Positions 25,753-35,627 are shown, counted from the stretch's first letter. The stretch: 51,764 nucleotides of DNA from Paracidovorax citrulli (GCF_900100305.1 NZ_FNEY01000036.1:1-51764); one strand, 5' to 3'. Notes: a model not told the origin generated them from the sequence alone. Program-made: numbers and translations.

Positions 25753-27930
25753 GTGTCCCAACCCCTGTCCCGCGTCCCGTCCGATGCATCGCCACCCGCC
25801 GCAACCGACGGCGGCGCGATCGTCTCGGTCGCCGTCCAGACGCCCGCGCACAGCGCGGTGGGCGGCCCGCTGAGCTACGCGAGCGCGCATCCGCTGGAGC
25901 CGGGCACGCTGGTGCGGGTGCCCCTGGGCACGCGCGAAGTGCTGGGCGTGGTGTGGGATGCGCCGGCCGATGCGCCGGAGCTGCCGCGCGGCGCCGCGGT
26001 GCGGCCGGTGGCGGGCGTGCTGGAGGGGCTGGCGCCGCTGGACGCCGCCTGGCGGCGGCTGGTGGCCTTCGCGGCGCGCTACTACCAGCGGGCGTTGGGC
26101 GAGGTGGCGCTCGCCGCCCTGCCGCCGCAGTTGCGCGACCTCACGCCCGCGCAGCTCGCGCGGCGCCTGCGCCGCGCGCCGGCCGCCACCGCCGGGGAAG
26201 CCGCGCCGCCCTATGCACCCGAGCCCCACGCCCTGAGCGCCGAACAGCAGGCGGCCACGGACGCCATCGCCGCCCGGCCCGGACCCTTCCTGCTCTACGG
26301 CAGCACGGGCAGCGGCAAGACCGAGGTGTACCTGCGCTGCGTGCAGCAGGCCCTGGCCGCGGATCCCTCCGCCCAGGTGCTGGTGATGGTGCCGGAGATC
26401 AACCTCACGCCGCAGCTGGAGGCGCGGTTCCTCGCCCGCTTCGCGCCACTCTACGGGGCGGACAGCGTGGTGTCGCTGCACAGCGGCATGACCCACCCGC
26501 AGCGGCTGAAAAGCTGGCTGGCCGCGCATGCCGGCCAGGCGCGCATCGTGCTGGGCACGCGCATGGCGGTGTTCGCGAGCCTGCCGGGCCTGGCGCTCAT
26601 CGTGGTGGACGAGGAGCACGACGCGAGCTACAAGCAGCAGGAAGGCGCGCGCTACTCGGCGCGCGACCTGGCCATCTGGCGCGGGCGCGAGCAGGACGCG
26701 AAGGTGATCCTCGGCTCGGCCACCCCGTCACTGGAGAGCTGGCACGCGAGCCGCCCGCCCACGGACGGTGACCCCGGCGGGCGCTACCTGCGGCTGCACA
26801 TGCCCAGCCGGATCGGCGCGGGCGCGCTACCGCGCGTGCGGCTGGTGGACATGGCGCAGCAGCCGCGCGGCGCCGTGTTCTCGCCGCCGCTCGTGGCCGC
26901 CATCACCGAGCGCGTGGAGCGCGGCGAACAGTGCCTGGTGCTGCTCAACCGCCGCGGCTTCGCCCCGGTGCTGCACTGCACGGAGTGCGGCTGGAAGAGC
27001 GACTGCCCGCACTGCAGCGCCCACCAGGTGTTCCACAAGATCGACCGCTCGCTGCGCTGCCACCACTGCGGCTTCGCGCAGCGCGTGCCCTACGCCTGCC
27101 CCGGCTGCGGCAACCCGGACATCGCGCCGATCGGGCGCGGCACCGAGCAACTGGAAGAGCAGTTGGCCGCGCTGCTGCGCAACGTGATCACGCCGGAGCG
27201 CCGCGCCGCGCGCGTGGCCCGCATCGACGCCGACACCACGAAAGCCAAGGGCGCGCTGGAAGAACAGCTCGCCCAGGTGCATGCGGGCGAGGTGGACGTG
27301 CTGGTGGGCACGCAGATGGTCGCCAAGGGACACGATTTCCGGCGCATCACGCTGGTGGCGGCGGTACAGCCGGACGGCGCGCTGTTCTCCAGCGATTTCC
27401 GGGCGCCCGAGCGGCTGTTCGCGCTGCTCATGCAGGCGGCGGGCCGTGCGGGCCGGGACGCGGGCTACGTGGCCGCCCAGGGTGGCGCCTGCGAGATGTG
27501 GGTGCAGACCTACCACCCCGACCATGCGGTGTACGCGGCGCTGCGCCGGCACGACTATCCGGCCTTCGCCGCGCGGCAGCTCGCCGAGCGCGCCGAGGCC
27601 GCCATGCCGCCCTTCGCATTCCAGGCGCTGGTGCGTGCCGACGCGCGCACGCAGGAGGTGGCGCAGACCTTCCTGGCCGCCTGCGCCGAGGCGGCCCGGC
27701 AGGCGGGCCTTCCGGGGCTGGAGCAGGTGACGGTGTTCCCGCCCGTTCCCCTGGCGATCCAGCGCGTGGCCAACGTGGAGCGCGCGCAGATGCTGCTGGA
27801 GAGCCCGAGCCGCGCGGCGCTGCAGCGCTTCCTGGCGGCCTGGCAGCCGCTGCTGCATGCCTGCCGCGCGGACCCGGCGCACCGGGGGCTGGTGCGGTGG
27901 CTGGTGGACGTGGATCCGCTGGCGATCTGA
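25753..27930 (+). CDS. priA: Primosomal protein N' (PriA helicase)
   Basis: The 725-residue protein restarts stalled replication forks. After an N-terminal 3'-DNA-binding domain come Walker A (YGSTGSGKTEV, about residue 184), Walker B (VVDEEHDASYKQQ), and the two-zinc cluster with eight cysteines (CTECGWKSDCPHC ... CHHCG ... CPGCG). RecG-like helicase motifs IGRGTEQLEE and GTQMVAKGHDF follow. I chose GTG at 25753 because the conserved N-terminus begins shortly after it; no Shine-Dalgarno is visible. The frame is open to 25639 upstream. The last DnaA-box-like site is 84 nt before the start. Confidence 0.95.
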   Translation: MSQPLSRVPSDASPPAATDGGAIVSVAVQTPAHSAVGGPLSYASAHPLEPGTLVRVPLGTREVLGVVWDAPADAPELPRGAAVRPVAGVLEGLAPLDAAWRRLVAFAARYYQRALGEVALAALPPQLRDLTPAQLARRLRRAPAATAGEAAPPYAPEPHALSAEQQAATDAIAARPGPFLLYGSTGSGKTEVYLRCVQQALAADPSAQVLVMVPEINLTPQLEARFLARFAPLYGADSVVSLHSGMTHPQRLKSWLAAHAGQARIVLGTRMAVFASLPGLALIVVDEEHDASYKQQEGARYSARDLAIWRGREQDAKVILGSATPSLESWHASRPPTDGDPGGRYLRLHMPSRIGAGALPRVRLVDMAQQPRGAVFSPPLVAAITERVERGEQCLVLLNRRGFAPVLHCTECGWKSDCPHCSAHQVFHKIDRSLRCHHCGFAQRVPYACPGCGNPDIAPIGRGTEQLEEQLAALLRNVITPERRAARVARIDADTTKAKGALEEQLAQVHAGEVDVLVGTQMVAKGHDFRRITLVAAVQPDGALFSSDFRAPERLFALLMQAAGRAGRDAGYVAAQGGACEMWVQTYHPDHAVYAALRRHDYPAFAARQLAERAEAAMPPFAFQALVRADARTQEVAQTFLAACAEAARQAGLPGLEQVTVFPPVPLAIQRVANVERAQMLLESPSRAALQRFLAAWQPLLHACRADPAHRGLVRWLVDVDPLAI

Positions 27931-27956
27931 GCGGGCCGCGGCCGGCCGGCCGAGGA

Positions 27957-30218
27957 TCAGTCGGCGTGCGGCCGGGGCCCTTCCCGCCAGGCGATGAGCG
28001 CCTCGCGCTGCTCCAGGTGGCGCACCACGCGCTCCAGGCGGGCCTGCGCGTCCAGCAGCCGGGCGCGGTCCACGCCGTGCAGGAACAGGACGTCCTCGCC
28101 GTGCGCGCTGGTCAGCTGGCGCAGGCTGTCTGCGGCCGATGCCACGGCGCCGTGCTCGATGATGCCCTGCGGGCTCGCCCGCATCAGATCCGCCAGGCGC
28201 GCGAGCGCCTGCGCCACATGGTCACGCACGGCCGGCTCGCCCCCGGTGGGGGGCACCGGGGCGCGGCCTTCCTCGGCACGGCGCAGCGCGGTCCACGAGG
28301 ACTCCGCGGTCTCCGCGCCCTGTGCGGCCCCCGTGGCGGGCCGGCGGGCGGGGGGAGCGAAGGAGCGCATCGACGCGCTCAACAGGGATTCCAGCACCGG
28401 GTCCAGCGCGCGCATTTCGCCGCGGGCCTCGCGCCAGAGGCGTTCCTGCGTCTGGTCGCGCCGGCGGTCCAGGCGCGACGTCAGCTCGCCGCTGATGTCG
28501 CCCATCAGCGCCTTCCAGCCGCTCCAGCCCAGTTCGCTGAAAAAGCTCTGCCCGGCCTGCTGCATCACCCCGCCCGGGGAGTTGGGCGGCTCATCGCCGT
28601 CGGGCACGCCGTACTGGCCGCGGACGATCGAGGCGAACTGCAGACCGGCCGCGGAGGCCACCGCGCCAATCACCACGTTGCCGCCCACGCTGCGCACGAA
28701 GAAGTCACGCGCGGCATGGAACGCGCCGGCGCTCGTGCGAAGCGCCTCGCCCAGCAGCGGCACGGATTCCTGCGCCACGTTCCAGGCGAAGCCGGGTAGC
28801 CGCCGGGCATCCCGCCACTGCAGAGGCGCCTGGGTGTCGTCGGGCAGCGCCAGACGGAACAGGTTGACGCGCTGCGTGCCGCCCACGAGGTCGGACACTG
28901 CCACCTGACCGGTGCGCGGCAGGGCCTTCGTCGTTTCCAGCACCACCTTGTTCACCGCCGACGCGGTGCCCGAAGCCACCGCGCCGAAGCCCAGGGCGCT
29001 CAGGGGCGATGCCAGCGTCTGCTCGTTGCTCAGGCTGCGGCGTATGGCGTTGGCGCCGGCCGTGAGCACCGGCTTGAGCAGCGCGGCCTCGGCCTTGCCG
29101 TCCATGAGCTTCTGGCGTGTCTCCACGAGTTTGCGGCGGTCGAACGCGCCGCCGCGCAGGGCATTGCGGGTGGGCCGGTCCACGCTTTCCGTGGTGGAGG
29201 CCCGGCCCACTTCCGAATCCCGCGCGGGGCGCCAGAAGCGCTTGGCGCCCTCGGCGGTCACTTCCAGCTGCACGGGCGCCGGGTCGGGGACCAGCACCTT
29301 CGGATCCACCGCCTTGAAGCCCGGCATGTTCGCCACGCGCGAACGGCGGTCCATGGCCGGCACCAGAATGGATTCCGTGACGTAGTTCACCATGCCGGCC
29401 ACCAGCCCGCCGTACACGGCCGGCCAGATCTTGGAGGCGGTGTCCCCGTCCTTGTTGTCGCGCAGCGTCGAGATGGCGCCACCCGAGGGCGTGCGCGAGG
29501 CAGAGGTCATGAAGCCCTTGAGGCTTTCGTAGGCGATGGCCACGGAGGCACGCTGCCATCCCACGGGCTGCATGTCTTCGCGGAAGTGGTAGCCCCCGGT
29601 GGCGCCATAGGCCTTGTGGCGCTCCAGGAGGCGGTCCGCGGCCCACTGGACGTATTCCGCCTCCATCTGGGCCTGCACCTCCGCGCGGTCCCGCACGTCC
29701 TCGGCCAGCGGCATGGCCCCGAGGTGGGCCATGACCTGCATCCGCAGATGGACGACGGACAGGTGCGTACCGTCGCCTTCGCCGCCGCTGGCCTCCTGGG
29801 CGGCGGCCTCGCGGTCCACGCCGCGCCGCTCCACCGCGTCCAGGTCCAGGGATGACCCCGAATTGCTGAGGGAAAAATCCTCGACGTTCGGCCGCTCGCG
29901 CTGCGAACTGCGCAGGTTCGACAGGCCCGGTTCACCGGAGAAATCCAGCGACTCCAGGCGCGCGGAAAAATAGCGTGAACTGCCACCGGTCTCCGACGGC
30001 AGGGACGCCCGCCGGAGGGACGCCGAGCCGTCGAGGCCGGCCGCGCGGGCCTGCCTCTCGGCGGAGAGCGCCGCCAGCGCCTGGGGCGGCACCAGGCTGC
30101 GGGACGGCGGTCCGCCTTCCCGCCCCGGCGCGCGCGCCGAAGACTCGCCGGCGTCCTGGAGCCGGTCGGAACGGCTTTGCGTGCCGCGCAGAAGCGCCTG
30201 TTCGGAGCCTCGGATCAC
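27957..30218 (-). CDS. Candidate type III secreted effector-like protein
   Basis: The 753-residue protein has no recognised enzymatic domain. Residues 1-130 are Ser/Arg/Gly-rich and look disordered, as is usual for type III secretion signals and chaperone-binding regions. The rest is mainly helical, with hydrophobic stretches at about 264-288 and about 495-520 that might insert in membranes. ATG overlaps the chaperone stop (ATGA). A PIP box precedes the two-gene unit. Composition is like the host genome, so it is not a recent arrival. I do not recognise a Xop, Hop or Rip family, and no catalytic triad could be picked out. Confidence 0.6.
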   Translation of the reverse strand: MIRGSEQALLRGTQSRSDRLQDAGESSARAPGREGGPPSRSLVPPQALAALSAERQARAAGLDGSASLRRASLPSETGGSSRYFSARLESLDFSGEPGLSNLRSSQRERPNVEDFSLSNSGSSLDLDAVERRGVDREAAAQEASGGEGDGTHLSVVHLRMQVMAHLGAMPLAEDVRDRAEVQAQMEAEYVQWAADRLLERHKAYGATGGYHFREDMQPVGWQRASVAIAYESLKGFMTSASRTPSGGAISTLRDNKDGDTASKIWPAVYGGLVAGMVNYVTESILVPAMDRRSRVANMPGFKAVDPKVLVPDPAPVQLEVTAEGAKRFWRPARDSEVGRASTTESVDRPTRNALRGGAFDRRKLVETRQKLMDGKAEAALLKPVLTAGANAIRRSLSNEQTLASPLSALGFGAVASGTASAVNKVVLETTKALPRTGQVAVSDLVGGTQRVNLFRLALPDDTQAPLQWRDARRLPGFAWNVAQESVPLLGEALRTSAGAFHAARDFFVRSVGGNVVIGAVASAAGLQFASIVRGQYGVPDGDEPPNSPGGVMQQAGQSFFSELGWSGWKALMGDISGELTSRLDRRRDQTQERLWREARGEMRALDPVLESLLSASMRSFAPPARRPATGAAQGAETAESSWTALRRAEEGRAPVPPTGGEPAVRDHVAQALARLADLMRASPQGIIEHGAVASAADSLRQLTSAHGEDVLFLHGVDRARLLDAQARLERVVRHLEQREALIAWREGPRPHAD

Positions 30219-30733
30219 GGCGCCGCTCCCGCGGCCGGCGCGGCGGCGGGAACGGCTGCGGGAGCGGCGGTGGGAGCAGCGCCGGAGGCCCGGGAGTCAT
30301 CGGGCGGCACCAGCGCGTCCAGGGCGGCACGTGCCAGCAGGTGGCCGCGGTCCATGTCGGCTGCCACGCGGGCGGCGTCGTGGCGGGCCTGCAGCGGCCT
30401 CAGGCCCAGCAGCCCGCCGTCTTCCATCAGGCCCAGCAGCCAGCCTTCGCCGCCGAGCAGGTGCTCCTGCACGCCCAGCAGCCGCGGAACGTCCAGCCCG
30501 CCCAGCTCGGCGGCGGCCAGCGGCAGCAGGACTTCGGGGTAGGCGGCCCAGCGGTCTCCGTCCCGGCGGACGTGGATGCGGCACAGCAGGCCCGAGGGCC
30601 CCACGAAGGGCTCCCCGGACCGCAGCGACTCCAGGATGCCGGGCGGCATGCCCAGGTGGGACCCTATCTGAGAAAGATACGTCCGTGCGGCCACGGAGTC
30701 GGGCTGCGCCAGGGCAGCGGAAGGGGCGGTCAT
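30215..30733 (-). CDS. Type III secretion chaperone-like protein
   Basis: The 172-residue protein fits the CesT/class I chaperone plan: a helix at about 16-40 (TYLSQIGSHLGMPPGILESL), strands around LLCRIHVRRDGDRWAAYPEVLLPL, a central helix, then LLGLMEDGGLLGLRPL, and a final helix before an Ala/Pro-rich tail (about 150-172). It precedes the effector-like gene and overlaps it by 4 nt, the usual order for a cognate chaperone. Identification is by size, pattern and context and not by a strong motif. Confidence 0.6.
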   Translation of the reverse strand: MTAPSAALAQPDSVAARTYLSQIGSHLGMPPGILESLRSGEPFVGPSGLLCRIHVRRDGDRWAAYPEVLLPLAAAELGGLDVPRLLGVQEHLLGGEGWLLGLMEDGGLLGLRPLQARHDAARVAADMDRGHLLARAALDALVPPDDSRASGAAPTAAPAAVPAAAPAAGAAP

Positions 30734-30823
30734 GGTGGAACTCCTGATTCACGAAGGCGCCGCAGGGGGGCGCCTTGCAACGCCGCCAATATCGTGAAAT
30801 CACGTAACGCACCGATGACGGGG

Positions 30824-30848
30824 CCGAAGCCGGCCACGGGAATGCGAA
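30824..30848 (-). promoter_or_regulatory. Plant-inducible-promoter (PIP) box
   Basis: On the minus strand TTCGC (30848-30844), 15 nt, TTCGG (30828-30824) is an exact match to TTCGB-N15-TTCGB, the HrpX/HrpB site. GATATT follows after 30 nt (30793-30788), about where the -10 of such promoters lies. The chaperone ATG is 90 nt downstream. The box lies between the AEC gene stop and the chaperone gene. Confidence 0.75.
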
Positions 30849-30852
30849 GCGC

Positions 30853-31818
30853 TCAGGCCCAGAGGGCCACCGCCGCAGAAAAGCTCAGGAAAGCCAGCAC
30901 GGTGGACACCAGGATCACCCGGGCGATGCGCCCCGTGTGCGCGCCGAAGCGCTCTGCCAGCAGCGAGACGTTGCTGGCGCTCGGCAGCGCCGCCGCGAGG
31001 ATCAGCGCGGTGTGCGCCGGCGCGGACAGCGGCGCGCCCGCGGCGATCGCCGCATGGCCCACGCCCCAGACGAGCACCGGATGCGCCACCAGCTTGGCCA
31101 GCGCCGCGCCCAGGCCGTCCCGGGGGCGCAGGGCCTCTTCGGGATGCGCGGCCATGGCCGCTCGCGCCAGCACCGCGCCGATGGTGAACAGCGCCACGGG
31201 CGCCGCCGCATCCGCCAGCAGCCCCACGGTGCGTTCCACGGGCCCCGGCAGGGCCACCTGCAGCCCGGAAGCCAGCGCGCCCAGCGCGATCGACCAGGGC
31301 ATGGGATTGGCAGCGATGCCGCGCAGGGCCCGCCCCAGTGCCGCCCGCGCGCCTTCGGCGCCCGGCTCGCCCCCTCCGCCCAGGCGCGACAGGCCGACGC
31401 AGACCGCCGTGGTCACCACCATGTCCAGCAGCATCGTGAGGATGACCGGCCCCGCGGCGGCCGGCCCGAGCAGCGCCACGAGCAGCGGCACGCCCATGAA
31501 GCCGGTGTTCGGGAACGCCGTCGCCAGCGCGCCGAACGCCGCATCGTTCCAGCCCAGCCGGCGGTGCGTGAGCGCGATGGCCGCGGCCACCAGCGCCAGG
31601 CCGCAGGCCAGATACACACCCGCCGCCGCGGGATCCAGCAGCTCGGCAATGGGCGTGCGCGCGCCGAAGCGCAACAGCATGCACGGCAGCGCGAAGAACA
31701 GCACGAAGGCGTTCAGCCCCGGGATGGCCGCCAGCGGCAGCCGGCCGGCGCGCGTGGCCAGGTACCCGCACAGCACGAGCGCGAAGAAGGGAAAGGTGAC
31801 GGCCAGCACGGAGAGCAC
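30853..31818 (-). CDS. AEC-family (auxin efflux carrier-like) transporter
   Basis: The 321-residue protein has ten membrane helices in two five-helix repeats. Motifs LNAFVLFFALPCMLLRFGA (about residue 35) and TAFPNTGFMGVPLL (about 107) are typical of bacterial AEC permeases, which export or import organic acids such as malate. The start is GTG at 31818, since no in-frame ATG suits; the ribosome binding site is weak. It is divergent from rep. It ends 4 nt before the PIP box of the effector operon, which is on the same strand. Confidence 0.85.
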   Translation of the reverse strand: MLSVLAVTFPFFALVLCGYLATRAGRLPLAAIPGLNAFVLFFALPCMLLRFGARTPIAELLDPAAAGVYLACGLALVAAAIALTHRRLGWNDAAFGALATAFPNTGFMGVPLLVALLGPAAAGPVILTMLLDMVVTTAVCVGLSRLGGGGEPGAEGARAALGRALRGIAANPMPWSIALGALASGLQVALPGPVERTVGLLADAAAPVALFTIGAVLARAAMAAHPEEALRPRDGLGAALAKLVAHPVLVWGVGHAAIAAGAPLSAPAHTALILAAALPSASNVSLLAERFGAHTGRIARVILVSTVLAFLSFSAAVALWA

Positions 31819-32040
31819 GGGGCATTCTCGCAGCCCGGCATCGATCTCCGGGCCCGGGGGCCGCTGTCCTGGTCCCGGCCCGACTGTAGGACGCCGCCGC
31901 AACGCCGCCCGCGTTTGCGAACCGCCCGTTATCATCGGCACCCGCCTTCCCCGGTCCGGGCCGCTTTCCGCCGTCCGCTGGTGGAACGCGTCCCCCTGCC
32001 CGCCCTTTCGCGCTCGCCTTTTTTCCGCTCCGCTCGCTGC

Positions 32041-34110
32041 ATGTCCGCCGGTCTCAATCTCGCCCAGCTCCAGGCCGTCCACTACACGGAGGGGCCGTGC
32101 CTCGTGCTGGCCGGCGCCGGCTCGGGCAAGACGCGCGTGATCACGATGAAGATCGGCCGGCTGATCGAGACCGGCCTGGAGCCGCGCCGCATCGCGGCCA
32201 TCACCTTCACGAACAAGGCCGCCGCCGAAATGCGCGAGCGCGCGCAGCACCTGATCGGCCGCGCGGCCAAAGATGTTCTGGTCTGCACCTTCCATGCCCT
32301 GGGCGTGCGCATGGTGCGGGAAGACGGGCACGTGCTGGGCCTCAAGCCCCAGTTCAGCATCCTCGACGCCGACGACGTGACCGGCATCATCAAGGACGCG
32401 GCCGGCGGCACCACCGACATCGCCACCGCGCGCCAGTGGCAATGGACCATCAGCGCCTGGAAGAACGCCGGCCTGGACAGCGCCCAGGCCCTCGCGCAGG
32501 CGAAGGACGACAACGAGCGCAGCATCGCCGTCATCATGCAGCGCTACGAGGAGCGCCTGACGGCCTACCAGAGCGTGGACTTCGACGACCTGATCGGCAT
32601 GCCGCTGCGCCTGCTGCGCGACTTCCCCGAGGTGCGCGCGAAGTGGCAGCAGTCGCTGGGCCACGTGCTGGTCGATGAATACCAGGACACCAACGCCACG
32701 CAGTACGAACTGCTCAAGCTGCTGGTGGGAGAGCGCGGCCGTTTCACCGCCGTGGGCGACGACGACCAGTCGATCTACGGCTGGCGCGGCGCCACGCTGG
32801 ACAACCTCAAGAAGCTGCCGGTGGACTACCCGCAGCTCAAGGTCATCAAGCTGGAGCAGAACTACCGCTCCACCAGCGCCATCCTGCGCGCGGCCAACAA
32901 CGTCATCCAGCCCAACCCCAAGCTCTTTCCGAAAACGCTGTTCTCCGAGCTGGGCGAGGGCGAGCCGGTGCGCGTGGTGGACGCCGACAACGAGGAGCAC
33001 GAGGCCGAGCGCGCCGTCGCCCGCATCCAGAGCCTGCGCGCCACGCTGAACCCGCAGCCGGCGTGGAAGAGCTTCGCCATCCTCTACCGCGCCAACCACC
33101 AGGCCAAGCCGTTCGAGAAGGCGCTGCGCAAGGCCAACGTGCCCTACAAGGTCTCGGGCGGCACCAGTTTCTTCGACCGCGCGGAAATCAAGGACCTGTG
33201 CGCCTGGTTCCGCCTGTGGATCAACAACGACGACGACCCGGCCTTCCTGCGCGCCATCACCACGCCCAAGCGCGGCATCGGCCACACCACGCTGGCCAAG
33301 CTCGGCGAGTTCTCGACGCAGCACAAGGTGAGCATGTTCGGCGCGCTCTTCAACCACATGCTCGAGGCCGTGCTGCCGCGCAAGGCGCACGAGAGCGTGA
33401 TGGAGTTCGGCCGCTACATCAACTACCTGGAATACAAGGCGCGGCACACCCATGGCGCCGAGGACGCGCGCACCTTCATGACCGACTGGCTGAAGGAGAT
33501 CGGCTACGAGCAGTACCTCTACGACAGCGAGGACAGCGAAACGGTGGCCGGCGCACGCTGGACCAACGTGCTCGAATTCTGCGACTGGATGAGCCAGCGC
33601 GCTGGCGGGCAGATCGACGACACCGCCGGCGCCGTGGTCGCGAAGGAAACCAAGAGCCTGCTGGAAGTGGCGCAGACCATCGCGCTGCTGTCCACCATCA
33701 GCGAGCGCGAGAAGGACGAAGACCTCGTCACCCTCTCGACCCTGCACGCCTCCAAGGGCCTGGAATGGCCGCACGTGATGCTGGTGGGCGTGACCGAGGG
33801 CATGCTGCCCTTCAAGCTCGACGACGACGAAGGCCGCCAGCAGAAGGTGAGCGAAGACACCCTGCAGCGCCTGCAGGAAGAGCGCCGCCTGATGTACGTG
33901 GGCATCACCCGCGCGCAGCGCAGCCTGGCCGTGAGCTGGACCAAGCGCCGCAAGAAAGGCCGCGAGATGGTCGCCGCCCAGCCCAGCCGCTTCATCGCCG
34001 AGATGGGCCTGGACAAGAACACCGCCCGCGAAGACCCGCGCGAGAAGCTGCGCGCGCTGCGTGCCGAGTTCGCGGCACGCAAGGCCCAGCCTGCCCCGAC
34101 GGCACCATGA
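32041..34110 (+). CDS. rep: ATP-dependent DNA helicase Rep (UvrD/Rep superfamily 1)
   Basis: The 689-residue protein is collinear with E. coli Rep. It has Walker A AGAGSGKTRVITMKI (about residue 24), Ia ITFTNKAAAEMRER, Walker B VDEYQDTNATQYELLK, motif III VGDDDQSIYGWRGA, IV LEQNYRSTS, V TLHASKGLEWPHV and VI LMYVGITRAQRSL. It unwinds DNA 3' to 5' at stalled or protein-blocked forks. The start MSAGLNLAQLQAVHYTEGP matches the family N-terminus; the open frame upstream is a chance extension. pldA follows after 140 nt. Confidence 0.95.
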   Translation: MSAGLNLAQLQAVHYTEGPCLVLAGAGSGKTRVITMKIGRLIETGLEPRRIAAITFTNKAAAEMRERAQHLIGRAAKDVLVCTFHALGVRMVREDGHVLGLKPQFSILDADDVTGIIKDAAGGTTDIATARQWQWTISAWKNAGLDSAQALAQAKDDNERSIAVIMQRYEERLTAYQSVDFDDLIGMPLRLLRDFPEVRAKWQQSLGHVLVDEYQDTNATQYELLKLLVGERGRFTAVGDDDQSIYGWRGATLDNLKKLPVDYPQLKVIKLEQNYRSTSAILRAANNVIQPNPKLFPKTLFSELGEGEPVRVVDADNEEHEAERAVARIQSLRATLNPQPAWKSFAILYRANHQAKPFEKALRKANVPYKVSGGTSFFDRAEIKDLCAWFRLWINNDDDPAFLRAITTPKRGIGHTTLAKLGEFSTQHKVSMFGALFNHMLEAVLPRKAHESVMEFGRYINYLEYKARHTHGAEDARTFMTDWLKEIGYEQYLYDSEDSETVAGARWTNVLEFCDWMSQRAGGQIDDTAGAVVAKETKSLLEVAQTIALLSTISEREKDEDLVTLSTLHASKGLEWPHVMLVGVTEGMLPFKLDDDEGRQQKVSEDTLQRLQEERRLMYVGITRAQRSLAVSWTKRRKKGREMVAAQPSRFIAEMGLDKNTAREDPREKLRALRAEFAARKAQPAPTAP

Positions 34111-34250
34111 ACCCGCCGGACACGCCATCCACCCCGGGCCGGCTCCGCGCCCGGGCTCGCGGCGAGCGGCACGCAGAAACCCATCATCATCCACGCCACC
34201 CGGATGGGCCGGTTGGCGGACGGCAGTTGCGGCAAGGAGATCCGCGGAAC

Positions 34251-35483
34251 ATGGACCAACGCACACGACAACCCCAGCCTTCCCTTCGCGCCGCGGGCAA
34301 CCCGGCACGCCTGGGCGCCCTGGCGCTCGCGCTCTGCGCTCCCGCGGGGGCCGCGCTGGCGCAACAGCTGCCAGCGCCTTCCAGGACCGCGGGCGACGCA
34401 TGGCGCAGTTGCACGGCCATGGGCAGCAGCGAGGCGCGCCTGGCCTGCTTCGACCAGTGGGCCGGGCAGCAGGCATGGCGGCAGGCGCCGGCCGTGGCCA
34501 CGGGCGACGGCGCGGGCGCCGGCAAACCCGCCGCAGCCCCGGCGGCGGAGAATGCGCCGCCCCCGCCGGTGGACACTACGCTGCCGGCCACGCGCGTCAT
34601 CGACGTGGCCCAGGTGGATGGCTGCCGCGACGGGCAGTACAGCACGCTCTCGCGCTTCTGGGAACTGGAGTCGGGCAGCGACTGCGGCACCTTCCGCTTC
34701 CGCGGCTACCGGCCGATCTCGTTCTCGGTCGTGGCCTCCGACACCGTGAACCGCCAGCCCTCCTCGCCCGCGGTGGACCACACCGCGGCCTCGGCCGTCG
34801 ATTACCGCACCACCGAAACCCGCATCCAGCTCTCGGTGCGCACCAAGATCGCGCAAGGCCTGCTCACGCAGGGCCACCCGACGCTCAAGGATTCGCTCTG
34901 GGTCGGCTACACGCAGCAGTCGTACTGGCAGCTCTTCAGCCCGGACATCTCCCGGCCGTTCCGCGCCACCGACCACGAGCCGGAGGTGATGTACGTCTAT
35001 CCCACCGACGCCAGGCTGCCCTTCGGCTGGCGCTGGCGCTACAGCGGCGTCGGGCTGGTGCACCAGTCCAACGGGCAGAACCTGCCGCTGTCGCGCAGCT
35101 GGAACCGCGTGTACCTGATGACCGGCCTGGAACTGGACAACCGCTGGACCGTGAACGCGCGCGTCTGGAAACGCCTGAAGGAAAGCGCGGGCGACGACGA
35201 CAACCCGGACATCATCGACTACATGGGCCGGGGCGAGATGCAGCTCGGCTGGAACTACGACCGCGACAACACGCTGTCGCTGACGGCGCGCAGCGCGTTC
35301 GGCTCCACGGGCAGGGGCTCCGTGCGGCTGGAATGGCTGCGCGCGGTGGGCAATGACCTGGGCGGCATCCAGAGCAACCTGCGGTTCCACACGTCGCTCT
35401 TCAGCGGCTACGGCGACACCATCACCGACTACAACCGCCGGCGCACGGTGTTCAGCGTGGGCCTGAGCCTCGTGGATTTCTGA
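34251..35483 (+). CDS. pldA: Outer-membrane phospholipase A
   Basis: The 410-residue protein has a signal peptide (cleavage near ALAQ), an extra Cys-containing and Ala/Pro-rich segment (about 30-110), then the OMPLA beta-barrel. Catalytic residues are in place: H271 and S273 in HQSNG, and N285 in SRSWN twelve residues later, matching H142, S144 and N156 of E. coli. It hydrolyses phospholipids that reach the outer leaflet of the outer membrane when dimerised with calcium. AAGGAGA lies 10 nt before the ATG. It is about 120 residues longer than the E. coli enzyme because of the N-terminal part. Confidence 0.92.
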   Translation: MDQRTRQPQPSLRAAGNPARLGALALALCAPAGAALAQQLPAPSRTAGDAWRSCTAMGSSEARLACFDQWAGQQAWRQAPAVATGDGAGAGKPAAAPAAENAPPPPVDTTLPATRVIDVAQVDGCRDGQYSTLSRFWELESGSDCGTFRFRGYRPISFSVVASDTVNRQPSSPAVDHTAASAVDYRTTETRIQLSVRTKIAQGLLTQGHPTLKDSLWVGYTQQSYWQLFSPDISRPFRATDHEPEVMYVYPTDARLPFGWRWRYSGVGLVHQSNGQNLPLSRSWNRVYLMTGLELDNRWTVNARVWKRLKESAGDDDNPDIIDYMGRGEMQLGWNYDRDNTLSLTARSAFGSTGRGSVRLEWLRAVGNDLGGIQSNLRFHTSLFSGYGDTITDYNRRRTVFSVGLSLVDF

Positions 35484-35491
35484 GGCTCTCA

Positions 35492-35523
35492 CAACCCGTT
35501 ACCGTTTGCCACGTTTCGGGTTG
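35492..35523 (+). terminator. Possible weak terminator after pldA
   Basis: CAACCCG and CGGGTTG are 7-bp arms around an 18-nt loop, 9 nt after the pldA stop. No T run follows, so it may act only as a 3' stability hairpin. Confidence 0.3.
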
Positions 35524-35627
35524 AAGCGCCCGGGGAGGGCCGACACAATGGCACGCGCGGCGCACGGCATTCCTGGCCTTTCGTGTCCCCTCTCCGCCGC
35601 AGCCCGAGCCCCCGCGCCGAAGGCCGT

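Noticed and set aside
30853-34476. A 1207-codon minus-strand frame and a 1057-codon plus-strand frame around rep
   Set aside because: Only the AEC part (30853-31818) and the Rep part (32041-34110) match real families; the rest is open by GC bias.
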